Assembly (NCBI GenBank): GCA_020205615.1
Contig: CM035166.1
Span: 80,157,135 to 80,221,134, forward strand
Direction: 5' to 3'
Origin: Panax quinquefolius
Lineage: Eukaryota; Streptophyta; Magnoliopsida; Apiales; Araliaceae
Length of the DNA: 64,000 nt
Shown here: positions 23,752 to 34,940 of the stretch, one piece after another
How the letters are laid out: every line of letters begins with the position of its first letter
How positions within the stretch are numbered: position 1 is the stretch's first letter
Notes under the pieces: generated by a model
Databases searched by the model: none
Seen by the model: the letters and a program-made list of their open reading frames with translations, nothing else
Told to the model about the DNA's origin: nothing
Translations under genes and position numbers: made by a program

Positions 23752-25761
23752 TTATGCACCACCAGATCCGTACTTCTTTCCAAAAACGATCATTTGAAGC
23801 TTATCGTAACCAGCAAGCACACCAGCACCAGCAACAGCACGGAGAATGTTGGCGCCAGCACCCTTGAAAAGAGACTTGGCACCCTCGTTCTTCAAAATCT
23901 GATTGAATGCATCCATTGAGCTTTTGTACTTCACTGCTTCACCAGATGTCATCATCATTCTTCTGCGAACAGTGTCAATAGGATAGGACGCAAGGCCGGC
24001 ACCATTGGTGATGACCCAACCAAGGGCAAAGCTAGCAAAGAAACTATCCTGATAGCATCAAAGGAAAACATTAATGAATATGCAACAACAAACTTTTTTT
24101 TGTGAGCTTGTGCTTTCACAGATATGGCACGCGAATGCCATTAAAATTTTGAACCAATAAAGAATTACCATGTGCATGAGAGATAGAGCTAGAGCTGTAA
24201 ACAAACCGAGTTGTTCACGAACAAAGCTTGACTTGGCTTGTTTAGGCTTTGGCTCGACTACGTACTCAAATTCGTTTATCGAGTTCAGCTCGAACAAGGG
24301 ATCATGTTCATTTAACTAAACGAGTATAGCTCAAACTTATAGTGTGTCCAACTCAAGCTCGGATTGTTTAAGTTCGGCTAGTCTAAGTTCGGCTCGAGCT
24401 CATTTTAATCTCGACTAATTTAGTGTTTTAATTAATTAGAAAATATTTAATTTAACATATCATATACACATATACACATATATATATATATAATATTTAA
24501 TCTAATAATCATTAAATTTTGGTTGATCTCAACTAAATTTTGGCTCGACTTGAGGTCGACTAAGCTCGCTTAAACTCAACTAGAGTTCAAGCTCGACTAT
24601 ATATAAGCGAGTCGAATTCGAACAAAATATTCAGGCTCGTTTAAAAGCTTGGGTCAACTAGAGCTTGTTTAACATTTACTTGAGCTCGAGCTCAAGCTCG
24701 ACAAGCCAAAACTTGACTCGACTTGGCTCGTTTACCGCCCTACTGAGAGGTGACAGATCCAAATTCATCATGTCAACCTATTATCATACAAGAATTGAAG
24801 AAAAATATTTACCTGCATCTTCCCAGTGAGGAGAACTGGCTTCAAGGAATCATACATTCCAAAGTAGAGACCACGATAAACAATGATCCCGACACATGAA
24901 ATATTGAATCCACGGTAAAGCCCAGCAACACCATCAGATGCCAATGTCTTCTTGTAGACATCAACTAAGCCAGTAAATTGCCTCTCTCCTCCTTTCTTTG
25001 CGGCCTTTGCATCATTTGCTAAACGGGTTCTAGCATAGTCCAAGGAATAAACAAAAAGAAGGGATGAAGCACCAGCTGCACCTCCTGATGCCAGGTTGCC
25101 AGCAAACCATTTCCAGTAACCATCTCTGTCTTTCCTGAAGTTGAAAAGCCTCTTGAAGTAATCTTTAAAAGCAAAGTTCAAGGCCTGTTGAAAAGTTATG
25201 AATTCATTAGCACAGAAACTAAGAAAGTTGTCTATCAAAAAGCTAGAGATTTTTTGTTTAACTAGCCTGAGTTGGGAAGTAACGAATGACATTAGCAGTG
25301 TTCCCTCTCCATAATGAAACAAAACCTTCATCCTTCATTGTTCGGCTGAAGCAATCACCAATACCCTTGTACGGCTCAGACAGCCTACCAGACTTGATCA
25401 TCTCATCCTGGTTCTGGATTAGAAGTTTCACACGTTCAATAGGGGCAGCAGCAGTCTTGGATACAGCTGCAGAGACTCCACCCATGAGAAAATCAATGGC
25501 GAAGCCGGCAAAGCCTTTCTCTGAAGGTGCTTGGACAAAAACAGGTGATACAGCAGATGAAATCGTGGATACGTCATACGATGCTCGATTGGGCGGCACC
25601 ATTGGATATTGCAAAGCAGCATTGCTGTAATTTCCATGCTTGAATTGCCTATGGTACAGAGATGGCTGCTGGAAATCAAAATCTTGGGTTGGGCTAGATC
25701 TAAGAAGAAGATTGCCAGCTACCTTCTGATTGACAGTTGGGTGCTGTGCTTGATCCATCAT
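23752..25761 (-). CDS. AAC: Mitochondrial ADP/ATP carrier (adenine nucleotide translocator)
   Basis: Exports ATP from the mitochondrial matrix in exchange for cytosolic ADP across the inner membrane. Three coding exons: 25761-25267 (165 codons), 25184-24813 (124 codons) and 24048-23752 (98 codons plus stop), giving 387 residues, the usual length for plant AACs with an N-terminal extension. The extension runs to about residue 80, then three mitochondrial-carrier repeats follow. PIERVK sits at residues 107-112, SLDYARTR in repeat two, and [11 protein letters not shown] in repeat three; RRRMMM (317-322) is the diagnostic nucleotide-carrier signature. The protein ends GKKYGSGGA. Intron 1 is GC-AG, intron 2 GT-AG. 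The start is set at the first of two adjacent ATGs (MMDQAQHP); the second is equally possible. No stops or frameshifts. Confidence 0.95.
24190..24742. mobile_element. Inverted-repeat element inside AAC intron 2
   Basis: The left end TAGAGCTGTAAACAAACCGA is complementary to the right end TTGGCTCGTTTACCGCCCTA. Between them are many GCTCGA/TCGAGC stretches, as in the common plant elements that start GGGCTGTAAACGAGCC. It occupies most of the 764-bp intron and leaves the splice sites intact. Superfamily and duplication not determined. Confidence 0.6.
25185..25266 (-). other. GC-AG intron 1 of the ADP/ATP carrier gene
   Basis: Exon 1 ends CCAACTCAG and the intron begins GCTAGTTAAA. It ends TTTTCAACAG before GCCTTGAAC. 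Only this GC donor keeps the conserved PTQ-ALNF reading frame; the nearby GT three bases further on breaks it. The 82-bp length is normal for plants. Confidence 0.85.
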
Positions 25762-28370
25762 GATGTCCTCCCCTACAAGAATGAACAGGCTCAAAATAGG
25801 CTACGCACGGAATACAAATTTGAGTAATAAACAAAACCCAATAAAGAAATCAAAAAGAATGATACAGTTTTTTATTAATGGAAGAGTCGTAACCAAATTA
25901 GCTTATACTGCTGATCGATTAACCAGTTCAACACTCTGTTAAGGAAAACTCCAATAAAATATTATCATGATATTGATAATTTATCCCATGATTTATCCAA
26001 TACTCGGACAATACAGGACAAACAAATCTCAGAAAATAGATAATCACCAATTAATATTCTGAATGTAAAAAACAAAAAAGGCCGAGGTAATTGGTGAACA
26101 TTATGGGAGAGTTTTTTTTTTTGGGTAAAAAGAACACAACACAGATAGCTATACTATCATCTATAAATTAAGATAATGAAGCCTGGAGCTATATTGCTAG
26201 TAGAAGAAATGAATGTGTCATGTGCCTGAACATCGCCATAGGGAAGGCATAGAAAGGAAGATTGTAGAAAGAAGATTAAGACTTGGTTAGACTGAGGAAT
26301 TTGAAAAGGAGTGGAGAGACAGCGAGGACTGGAGCAGAACAATAAAGTTTAACCACTAATACCTAAACTAGTACAGTTACAAAACTAAGTGTTCCTTAAT
26401 AAGCATGCATTTGTCTTGGTATATGATTTCAAAGAATAAGAAAGTTTAACCTTTCATTATGTAGTTTTTTACCGGGAAAAAACAATTATCTCCATTTTCA
26501 GAACTTTTCAGCAGAATAATGGAAAGAAGTAAGAAAAAGATAGTTCTGTTACATCTTAAAATACAACAAACTTTAGGTGTTTTGGATTATTTCAACATTT
26601 CTAGAAACAAGAGAAAGAACATTTCTAAAGTCTATCTAAAAGGGGGTGTTTAAACATATTTCATGAAAAAGGAAAAACTATCCAAACACATGTTTGGGTA
26701 TTTTTATTAATGAAATGCAAAACTGACAACCTTATACAGACAAGGGTCTCAATATCCCCATCCACAGATTGCAGGGAAAAAAATGTGAGTATAGATGATG
26801 CAAGGAGAAGAGGAATCCCCAATGGAAGTGTAGGAATATGAAAAAGGCAGATAACCGAAACAATGAATAAACTCTACTGGATATCGAAATCAAGTAGACA
26901 AACAAATCCCAACTTTATCTGCCAATCACCAAGTTATAAATTTCAATGTGTTCAAAATATAAATGAATAAGGCTGTTAAACACTGGTCAAAGTGACTTCA
27001 GTTTGATGTAACTCCAAAAACAATGGAAATGGAAGAAGACAACAAAAAAAATGTCAAGTTTGTTGTAATAACTAAATTGCAACATCATCACAACTTGATA
27101 CCAGAAAAAACAAGAATAAAAATAAAAGATTAAAAAAGTCATTTCCACATGTAACTAAAAAATAACATAAGTGCAACCAAATCCATTAACAAAAGTCAAA
27201 TAATTTCTTATATCGAATCAAGAAAGCCATATATATTTACAAAAAAATAAGAAGCATATATTGTCTATAAGCAAATACTCCATCCGTTCCAAAATATAGG
27301 ATCAAGTTTCAAAATCAATTTGCGCTATTTTTTAAATTCAAAATTTATGTGATTCATTTAACTTTTGAAAACAATAAATCTTGTAAAGTAGTTTTAGTTT
27401 GATAGTTATAAATTTTATAATTCTATAGTCTAAAACTAAATTAATTCATATCAATTTTGAATTTAAAAATCTCTCAAATTGACTTCAAAAGGTCAATATT
27501 GATCCTATATTTTGGAACGGGTATTATAAAATTTGAAATTACATAGATGGTGCAAATTTTCGGCGTCGTAGTCAATAAATCAAACCTTCAGAAAAATAAA
27601 AGAAAGATACATCAGATTGGATCATCTACATAACCAATTGAAATGTACATGAACAACTGCCCGGCAATCACAATAGCACACTCTTATATAACAAACAAAT
27701 TATTATCTTTGAATTGTTCTAGATAAGTGCTAGTATTTTCATATGTATATGTTATCACGCAACACAACACAACACAACAATGATTCTAGATGAATTAAAC
27801 CCTAGACACCAAAGAGCATATGTATGACATAAACACATTCATTAAAAAATTGATACATAATCTAATCAAAATATCCCCCATAGAACAATATTGGGTCATT
27901 TTAGTAAAATGGGAACCCAAAAAATATAATTATTTCTAGCAAAATGAAGCCGAAAACCCCTACAATTCATATCCACAATAAGCAATAAAAAATACTATCA
28001 GATAATTGATTAATACGTATCGATTCGTACACAGATATCAATCACCAAATCAGACACATATTCACAAGAAAAGAAAATTGAATTTACCTTGAAAATAATG
28101 TTGTAGTGATGAATGAATCAAGAAAAAATGTGAGAAATGTAAGAATGCAATGAGAGAGGAATTAGTTACTTAAGGAACTATACCTCTTGAGTGAGTGGGA
28201 ATGTAATAAAGAGAAAGAGGGTATAAGGAGGAGGGACGGGTGTCCCTTCCGCCTTTGGCTGAGGCTCCAAAAGGGGCGAGAGGTGGAGAGAATATTGAGG
28301 AGCTAAGTGGCCTCTATCAATGGCCGCGTGGGAGTGGCTTACCGCTGACTGAGGCTCTGATTCCAGCATG
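25762..28370 (-). other. Probable 5'UTR of ADP/ATP carrier gene with 2.3-kb leader intron
   Basis: An acceptor TTGTAG at about 25778-25773 lies 11 bp before the start codon. A matching donor TTCAAG|GTAAATTC is at 28088/28087, with an exon-like stretch upstream to about 28370. Plant AAC genes often have leader introns. The intron (28087-25773) is AT-rich, contains a Stowaway MITE and no ORF of note. The transcription start is not determined. Confidence 0.55.
27278..27521. mobile_element. Stowaway-type MITE in AAC leader intron
   Basis: Ends CTCCATCCGTTCCAAAATAT and ATATTTTGGAACGGG are inverted repeats, flanked by TA (27276-27277 and 27522-27523). The TCCNTCCGTTCC type end and TA target fit Tc1/mariner-derived Stowaway MITEs. 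244 bp, no coding capacity. Confidence 0.75.
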
Positions 28371-28407
28371 GTTTATTTAATAAAGACTTTTAAAAACTTT
28401 TTTTTAA

Positions 28408-29250
28408 GGGAAAAAACACATTTATTCCATTGTGGTCGTCGTGTTTTAAACAATTAGTCAAATTAGTCATTGTGCTTTAAAACTATTCAATTGACCAGAT
28501 GTGATTTTTAAAAATGTACAATCAAGTCATTTCGTCCAATTTAACTAACAGCCGTCTAAAAAAGCAGCTTGCTTATCCTACGTGGCTTTTTGAAAATAAA
28601 TAAATATTACGTGTATTTGCTGACTGGGCGGGAGGAAGCTTGGTTATCATACGTGATTTTTTTCTTTTCCTTTTATCTCTTTTCCAAATAATACAAATAA
28701 TATATCAAAATTTTTGTATCAATGAGATTTATTACAACATTATATTAATTTCTATAAAAATTAAAAATAAAAAATCATTAATTACGTGGCAAAAATAATT
28801 AAAATAAATATTTTAATTCATTTTCTTTATTTGTATTCCTTATCTATTTTCCTTTCTTTTAATAATTATTTTTATTTTAAAAATTAATACTAATATATAT
28901 TTTAATGATATAAAAAAAGGTAAGTACATAATTAACATAAAATAAAAAATTTGATACAATTAGCAAAAATTAGTTAAACAAATGACATAAAAATTAAAAT
29001 TAATTATACAATCAAAACCTCATTATTTTTTTTTAATTTTTTCTATTCCTTTATCTCTTTTCCATTCTTTTAATTATTTTAATTCTAAATAATACAAATA
29101 ATCAAAATATTCATCTCACGGGATTCAATCGTCCCCCCATTGCGGCCATGGTGATAATTTTAAAAATAATTAATTTTAAAAATAAAAATAAATTTTAATT
29201 TTAAAATAATTAATTTTAAAAATATAAATAAAATAATTATTAATTATTAA
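28408..29250 (+). repeat. Left long TIR of Pack-MULE
   Basis: Matches the right TIR in inverse order, including AATGTACAATCAAGTCATT, GGGAGGAAGCTTGGTTATC and the inner block CGGGATTCAATCGTCCCCCC. Confidence 0.85.
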
Positions 29251-29251
29251 A

Positions 29252-29627
29252 AGAGAGGCGTAATTCCAAGCATAACGCTTTACGTTTTTGTGGACCCTCA
29301 ATCGAGCTTGAGCAGGAGCAGAAGGGAAGGTATAGGAGTTGCATAAACCGATAAACCCAGTGGTCCAGGACGGGGTCTCACCGGAGAAGTCGTCAGTATT
29401 GAGCTTGGAGAAAGGATTGAGGGTTAGGAGAGAGTAGGGTTCCGATGTTCGAGAACAATGATAAAAAGATTTTGTTGTTAATTGTGTTAGTGTTGATGGT
29501 GGTTGGGGTAGTGGCGGAGGTGGAGGAGGAGAGGCGGAGGAGGTCGGAGGTACGTTGGTCGAGAACTTCGAGGTAGTCGGTATCTCGGAACCATGATTCA
29601 AATGCAGGCTCTGTATTCTGTAATATA
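29252..29627 (-). pseudogene. Captured PRA1.H-type (prenylated Rab acceptor) gene fragment
   Basis: Minus-strand sequence encodes EPAFESWFRDTDYLEVLDQR in one frame and, after a small frameshift near 29425, NPFSKLNTDDFSGETPSWTT and ARLRVHKNVKRYAWNYASL in another. These match the N-terminal half of plant PRA1 family protein H, up to the start of its membrane region. PRA1 proteins sit in ER/Golgi membranes and help Rab trafficking. Here there is no start codon, no membrane part, and the capture ends where TIR sequence begins (about 29250). Upstream is a (TA)n tract. It is a transduplicated fragment, not a working gene. Confidence 0.85.
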
Positions 29628-29635
29628 TAGTATTA

Positions 29636-29640
<5 letters not shown>

Positions 29641-29684
<44 letters not shown>
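29641..29684 (+). repeat. (TA)n microsatellite
   Basis: Uninterrupted dinucleotide run next to the captured PRA1.H fragment. Confidence 0.95.
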
Positions 29685-29687
<3 letters not shown>

Positions 29688-29917
29688 GAAAGCAGAATTA
29701 TAAAATGCAAATAAATTCGAGTCCTTTGAATTCACAAAGTCTCTTTAAAGTAAATTTATTTCCTCACTGGTGCTAAAGGATTAAATGAATAATTGCTTCC
29801 ATGATAAAACGGATTTCCGATTCTTAATTAGAAGCACTTCAAAATTAAGAACTCTACGAACACAACATTATGTTATGTACTGAACTGTATGAATTATAAT
29901 GATGCATGCAAAAACTG

Positions 29918-30271
29918 GTAAAAAGATTACTGCTACCCTTTGACAGATAACAGGATTTTGCAGAAACGGGAAAGCAATACAACACTCTTGCAGAGAATGG
30001 GAACGGGAAAATATTACTGCAACGGGAACGAAAAATGTACTGTAGAACGGGAACTTCAGATTGTGGAACAAGACTCTGTTTTTGACAGAAACGGAAAACG
30101 GGAAACGAAGCAGAACGGGAAATGTTTTAGGAACGAAATGGGAAGGAGAAAAATTATCTCTGAAATGCTTCTCACATCGTTTATTTATAGGCTAAAATAT
30201 TGCCGTTGGTGCGCGGTTTATTACCGTTGTCGCGCGGTTTATCTGTCAAAGGGTAGCAGTAATCTTTTTAC
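29918..30271. repeat. Hairpin element with 33-bp perfect inverted ends
   Basis: 29918-29950 (GTAAAAAGATTACTGCTACC and on) is perfectly complementary to 30239-30271. A further ATGATGCA pair lies outside (about 29898 and 30275-30285). The inside is rich in GAACGGGAA-type motifs. No duplication could be assigned. Confidence 0.75.
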
Positions 30272-30375
30272 ATTGCATCATGTAGTGTAGACAAAACTAA
30301 TATTTAATTTAGCCTAAAAAAGCTCTAATATTTAATGTTTTCAAATCTCATTTCCAACAGGCTCTTGTACACTTA

Positions 30376-31585
30376 CACTCTGTTTCTGAGTTTTGGACAG
30401 AAAGAATAGAATAGAAAACTTAAATTAGAACAGAAAAGAAGAATAGAAAACTTGAAGTTTTCCTTTGTGTTGCTTCTGAGTTTTTAATAGAAAAGAATAG
30501 AAAATTTAAAAAAATTCTTTTCTTGCGTTTTTGAGTTCCAATGAAAAAAAAAATATCAATTTTATAAATTTACCCTTCTATTAATATAACCTTTTAATCA
30601 TGAATAAAAATATGCAAGATAAATTTAATCAAAGAAAAAAAAATTACATAATCAAATACAAATATCCAAATAAAATTAATGTTAAACAAAAACTAATTCT
30701 ACAAAGTCATACCATATCAAAAAGTCATCAAACATAATATGTATTATTAATACTAATGAAGATTATTCTTCAAATAATAACATGTGGGTTTGCGAGAAGA
30801 AAATGGTCATCGCTTGTTGAACTTTGTGCATTCACATAATGTATTTATACATGTAAAAATATATGAACTGCAAACTATTATGACTGCTTAGGATCTCCCA
30901 TTTTTTTGCTAGGACTGTTGAGCCCCAATTTATAATAATATAAGCAATTACATAGTTAAAGTATAAAATAAAAACTCCCAAGATATGAAATTTATAATTA
31001 AACATAAAACATATGAGTACAAAGAGAGATAGAGAGCGTACTAGTGACAGTGGAATGTTGAAATAAGGACTGATTTGGGGTTTCATAATTATTTTGCGAA
31101 CACTGAGTGGTTGTGTCCATTGTCACTAAATTCAGCAATAATAATGAGAAGACAAATCCACATGTTAGTGAAATTTCGAAGAGAAACAGACATGCATGTA
31201 TATATCAGAGATTGTACAGCTAATTTTGCAGGACGTTGAGTAAAATTATCTCTTATGGGTGTTTCTTAACGTCCAAATTTGCATTGGTACTGAATAGATT
31301 GAACAAACAAATTGGGGGCATGAGTTGTAATTTAAAATTTATTATATTGAAAGTTGAGGATAATATGAGAATTATAAAAATATTACTTATTCCAATTTCT
31401 TTTCCGTCCAAATCAGACCAATTTTGGACGGAAAACTTTGGGAGGAAAAGTGACCAAATTTTCTATCTATTTCTTTTCTTTTTCGTTTATTAAAAAACTC
31501 AGAAACATTAGAATTGGAAAAAAAACTTAAATTTTCCGTCTATTTCTTTTCTTTTTTGTCCATTTTAAAACTCAGAAACAGAGTG
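30376..31585. mobile_element. PIF/Harbinger-like element nested in the Pack-MULE
   Basis: Inverted ends CACTCTGTTTCTGAGTTTT (30376) and AAAACTCAGAAACAGAGTG (ending 31585) are flanked by TTA (30373-30375 and 31586-31588), the 3-bp target of the PIF/Harbinger group. 1.2 kb, AT-rich, with no transposase recognised. Confidence 0.7.
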
Positions 31586-31669
31586 TTAGAGCTAATGGGT
31601 TTGCTGAGAATACCATTTTCTCTCCTCTTTGTCCCGAATGGAATTGTAAAGCAAATTAATTTGCAACTT

Positions 31670-32536
31670 TTAATAATTATTAATTATTTTTTTTATTTTT
31701 AAAATAAATTATTTTATTTTAAAATTAAATAATTATTTTAAAATTAATATTTTATTTTTATTTTTAAAATTATCACCATGGCTGCTTCGGAAAAAATGGG
31801 GGGATGATTGAATCCCTGGGAGATGAATATTTTGATTATTTGTATTATTTAGAATTAAAATAATTAAAAGAATGGAAAAGAGATAAAGGAAAAGAAAAAA
31901 TTATAAAAAAAAATAATGAGGTTTTGATTGTATAATTAATTTTAATTTTGATGTCATTTGTTTAACTAATTTTTGCTAATTGTATCAAATTTTCTATTTT
32001 ATGTTAGTTATGTACTTACTTTTTTTATATCATTAAAATATATTATAGTATTAATTTTTAAAATAAAAATAATTATTAAAAGAAAGGAAAAGAATACAAA
32101 TAAAGAAAATGAATTAAAATATTTATTATTATTTTAATTATTTTAATTATTTTTTGCCACGTAATTAATGATTTTTTATTTTTTATTTTTTATTTTTGTA
32201 GAAATTAATATAATGTTGTAATAGATCTCATTGATACAAAAATTTGATGTATTATTTGTATTATTTGGAAAAGAGATAAAAGGAAAAGAAAAAAGCCGCG
32301 TAGGATAACCAAGCTTCCTCCCGTCCAGTCAGCAAATACACGTAATATTTGTTTTTTTTTCAAAAAGCCATGTAGGATAACCAAGTTGCTTTTTTAGACG
32401 GTTGTTAGTTAAATTGGACGGAATGACTTGATTGTACATTTTTAAAAATCATAGTGGGTCAATTGAATATTTTTAAAGCAGGGTGACTAACTGCTTAAAA
32501 CGCGACAATCACAATGGGGTAAATGTGTTTTTCCCC
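31670..32536 (-). repeat. Right long TIR of Pack-MULE
   Basis: Inverse counterpart of 28408-29250 with scattered substitutions and small indels. Confidence 0.85.
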
Positions 32537-32798
32537 TTTTTTTAAGTAACAAATTTTTGTAGAGTTTGCTCAATTTAAAGACTTTTACAATGACTTTTAA
32601 AGACTATAAAATAATTGACAAAATTTTATAGACTTTTTATTAAGAATTTGATAGACTTGTGTATACTTTTAATATATATTATTTCATTGTTAAAAAGTCA
32701 ACAAAAATTTTATATTTTAGATAAAATGAGTATGATATTAAATAATATTAAATAAAAGTTTGACCATGTCACCATCTAATTTGAAATAGCGTCCTCTT

Positions 32799-33006
32799 AA
32801 CATGTGTCCTAAGGGTACATGTTAAGCACGGAACCCAAGTGTTGGGCACTAAATTCAAGTGATGGGCCCACTAAAATATAATTTTTAAATGCATATGGCT
32901 CCACTGAAATATTATTTTAATTATATTTTAGTTGGCCACATCCCTTAAATTCAGTGCCCAACACTTGATTTACGTGCTTAGCATGTGCCCTAAGGGCACA
33001 TGCTAA
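32799..33006. mobile_element. MITE with palindromic ends
   Basis: The left TTAACATGTGTCCTAAGGG and right CCCTAAGGGCACATGCTAA are inverted copies, and each end is itself nearly palindromic around CCTAAGGG. The inner AAGTGTTGGGCACT and AGTGCCCAACACTT also pair. About 208 bp. Confidence 0.7.
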
Positions 33007-33540
33007 TAAAACCCTTTGAAATTAAAGGCATTGTTGAAGTTGAATTATTAGATCATACTCAGTCTATTACAAGAAAATGTCCTATTTCATAATTTTTATA
33101 TTTCATTAAAAAATTATTTTTTACTAACAGTAATATAAAATAACAATCTCGATTTTAAAATTGGTCATTGTCGTTTTCCTATCAAGACATTATTACTAAA
33201 CTAACAATTTATTACTTTTAACAAATAACAAAATTAACAAATCTATTACTTTTAAAAATAAAAAAATATCTCCTTAATACTTACAAATGTAATAAATGAG
33301 TTTTTTTTATAGGAGAAAAGAAATATAAAATGATATTAAAATATTTGTTATATCCATTTATACCCTTGATTCTATTTGAAACTCTTAACGCACCCCCTGT
33401 TTTTAATCCCTCCTCCTTTTTTTTTTCTCTCATCACATGCTATAAATAGGTATTTGCTCCATCTTTGTTTGATCTCCTGTTTCTCTTTCTCTTTCTTCGT
33501 CTTTATCCTCTTTTCATCTTCTCCCTTTTTCAAATATTTA

Positions 33541-33830
33541 GAAGTCTTTGAAAATCTTTAAAGATGATGTCAGACTTTGGATACGAGTATCTCTTCTTTT
33601 AAAATCTATCAAACTCCACCGTTTGATAGAAATCTAAAAAGTCTATAACTTTTTGAATATCAAAATACTTTTATAGATTTTGTAAAAGTCTCAATTCAAT
33701 ACCACCTAATTTTTAAAGACATTATAAAAGTTGTGATTGAATACTAATAAACTTTTATAAACTCTTTAAATGTCTTGATTGAATAAACCAAGCTTTAAAA
33801 GTTTTAAAAAGTCTTAATTGAATATACCCT
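33541..33830. repeat. Dispersed repeat, copy 2
   Basis: Similar to 9195-9513 (shared TCAGACTTTGGATA, AATACCACCTAA and the AAAGTCTTAATTGAATA end). The stretch 33007-33540 before it is AT-rich without a recognisable gene. Confidence 0.55.
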
Positions 33831-34074
33831 TCTTAGTCATCGAATCTGCATCTGTCTCTTTTAAATTTTTAATAAGGCTATGTTAATGTAATAATATAAA
33901 AATAAGTCTACTATCACATAAAATCGCTAACATACACTTACATGCATATTTTGATCACCCACGAGACTTGTTCTGCACGCGGGGCATCAAAATATACATG
34001 TGAGTATATGTGAACGGTTTTATGTGATAGTAGATTTACTGATAATATAATCATATCTTATATATATATAGAGC

Positions 34075-34258
34075 AAGGATCAAAAACATTCCTCCTTAAA
34101 TAGCACTCATTTATTAAAACGACGTCGTTTTGGAGTGACTTAAAAGAGAGTGGTCCCACTTGTTTTCCTTTTATTTATAAAAACGCCACCCGCGGCCACT
34201 CCAAAACGACGTCGTTTTAATAAAAGAGTGATATTTAAGAGGAATGCTCTTGATCCTT
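34075..34258. mobile_element. MITE with CGACGTCG palindromes
   Basis: Inverted ends of about 70 bp (AAGGATCAAAAACATTCCTC against its complement at 34258), each containing TTAAAACGACGTCGTTTTGG. Immediately followed by a (TC)n(TA)n microsatellite. Confidence 0.7.

Positions 34259-34340
<82 letters not shown>
34259..34340 (+). repeat. (TC)n(TA)n microsatellite
   Basis: A TC run to about 34280, then a TA run to 34340. Confidence 0.95.
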
Positions 34341-34343
<3 letters not shown>

Positions 34344-34527
34344 GGTCCGTTGAATAGTGAACCAAAAATCAAGCGGCTATAGCAACGGTTTTTTCTGTCA
34401 CTATAACATATAAAGTCGACGACATAACTATGGCGACAGTTTGAACCGTCACTATAGCTCAAAAAATCGTCGCTATAGGCGGTTCGCTTTTGGTTCATTT
34501 ATTTAGGTTCATTTGAAGAAGGGAACC

Positions 34528-34530
<3 letters not shown>
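34341..34530. mobile_element. MITE bounded by (TA)n on both sides
   Basis: The ends CACGGTCCGTTGAATAGTGA and TTCATTTGAAGAAGGGAACCG are imperfect inverted copies. The inside carries complementary TATAGCAACGG- and CGTCGCTATAG-type motifs. (TA)n tracts lie directly at both borders (34281-34340 and 34531-34558). Confidence 0.6.
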
Positions 34531-34558
<28 letters not shown>

Positions 34559-34562
<4 letters not shown>

Positions 34563-34887
34563 TGGATCGGTCCGGAGTCCTGACTGATCAAACGGATTTT
34601 TTTTTTTTTTAAAAACAACTAAAAAAAATATTTAATATTTTATGGAACTGAAAATTTTTCATAATATAATGTTTTGGGCGTGTTTTGGATACCTATACCA
34701 AAAAATGGTGGTACAGTCTGCACAGATTGTACATACATGTTTTGTTATACGTACCCAAATCACATCCAAAACACTGTATTATGAAAAAAAATTAATTCCA
34801 TAATTTTTTATTTATTTTAAAAAAAAGCAAAAAAAAAAAAGGGTCCGAATTTTGGTCCTATTCCCGAGAGTCCTAACTCGATCCTAG

Positions 34888-34890
<3 letters not shown>
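34559..34890. mobile_element. Second inverted-repeat element bounded by (TA)n
   Basis: The left GATCGGTCCGGAGTCCTGAC and right GAGTCCTAACTCGATCCTAG are imperfect inverted copies. A second inner pair is GGGCGTGTTTTGGATA against CCAAATCACATCCAAAACAC. It is flanked by TA runs at 34531-34558 and about 34891-34937. Confidence 0.55.

Positions 34891-34937
<47 letters not shown>

Positions 34938-34940
<3 letters not shown>

Larger units (their letters stand above)
28408..32536. mobile_element. Pack-MULE with long TIRs
   Basis: The ends read GGGAAAAAACACATTTA (left) and GGGGAAAAACACATTTA (right, opposite sense). The perfect 9-bp repeat TTTTTTTAA flanks the element at 28399-28407 and 32537-32545. The TIRs extend about 850 bp (28408-29250 and 31670-32536). 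The core carries a captured PRA1.H fragment (minus strand), a small hairpin element and a PIF-like insertion, and no transposase. The left end lies only about 40 bp from the putative leader exon of the carrier gene. Confidence 0.88.

Noticed and set aside
24058..24297. Minus-strand 79-residue open frame within the carrier gene
   Set aside because: It lies in intron 2 and largely within the inverted-repeat element.
25286..25942. Plus-strand open frames opposite exon 1 of the carrier gene
   Set aside because: Antisense shadows of a conserved coding exon and its leader.
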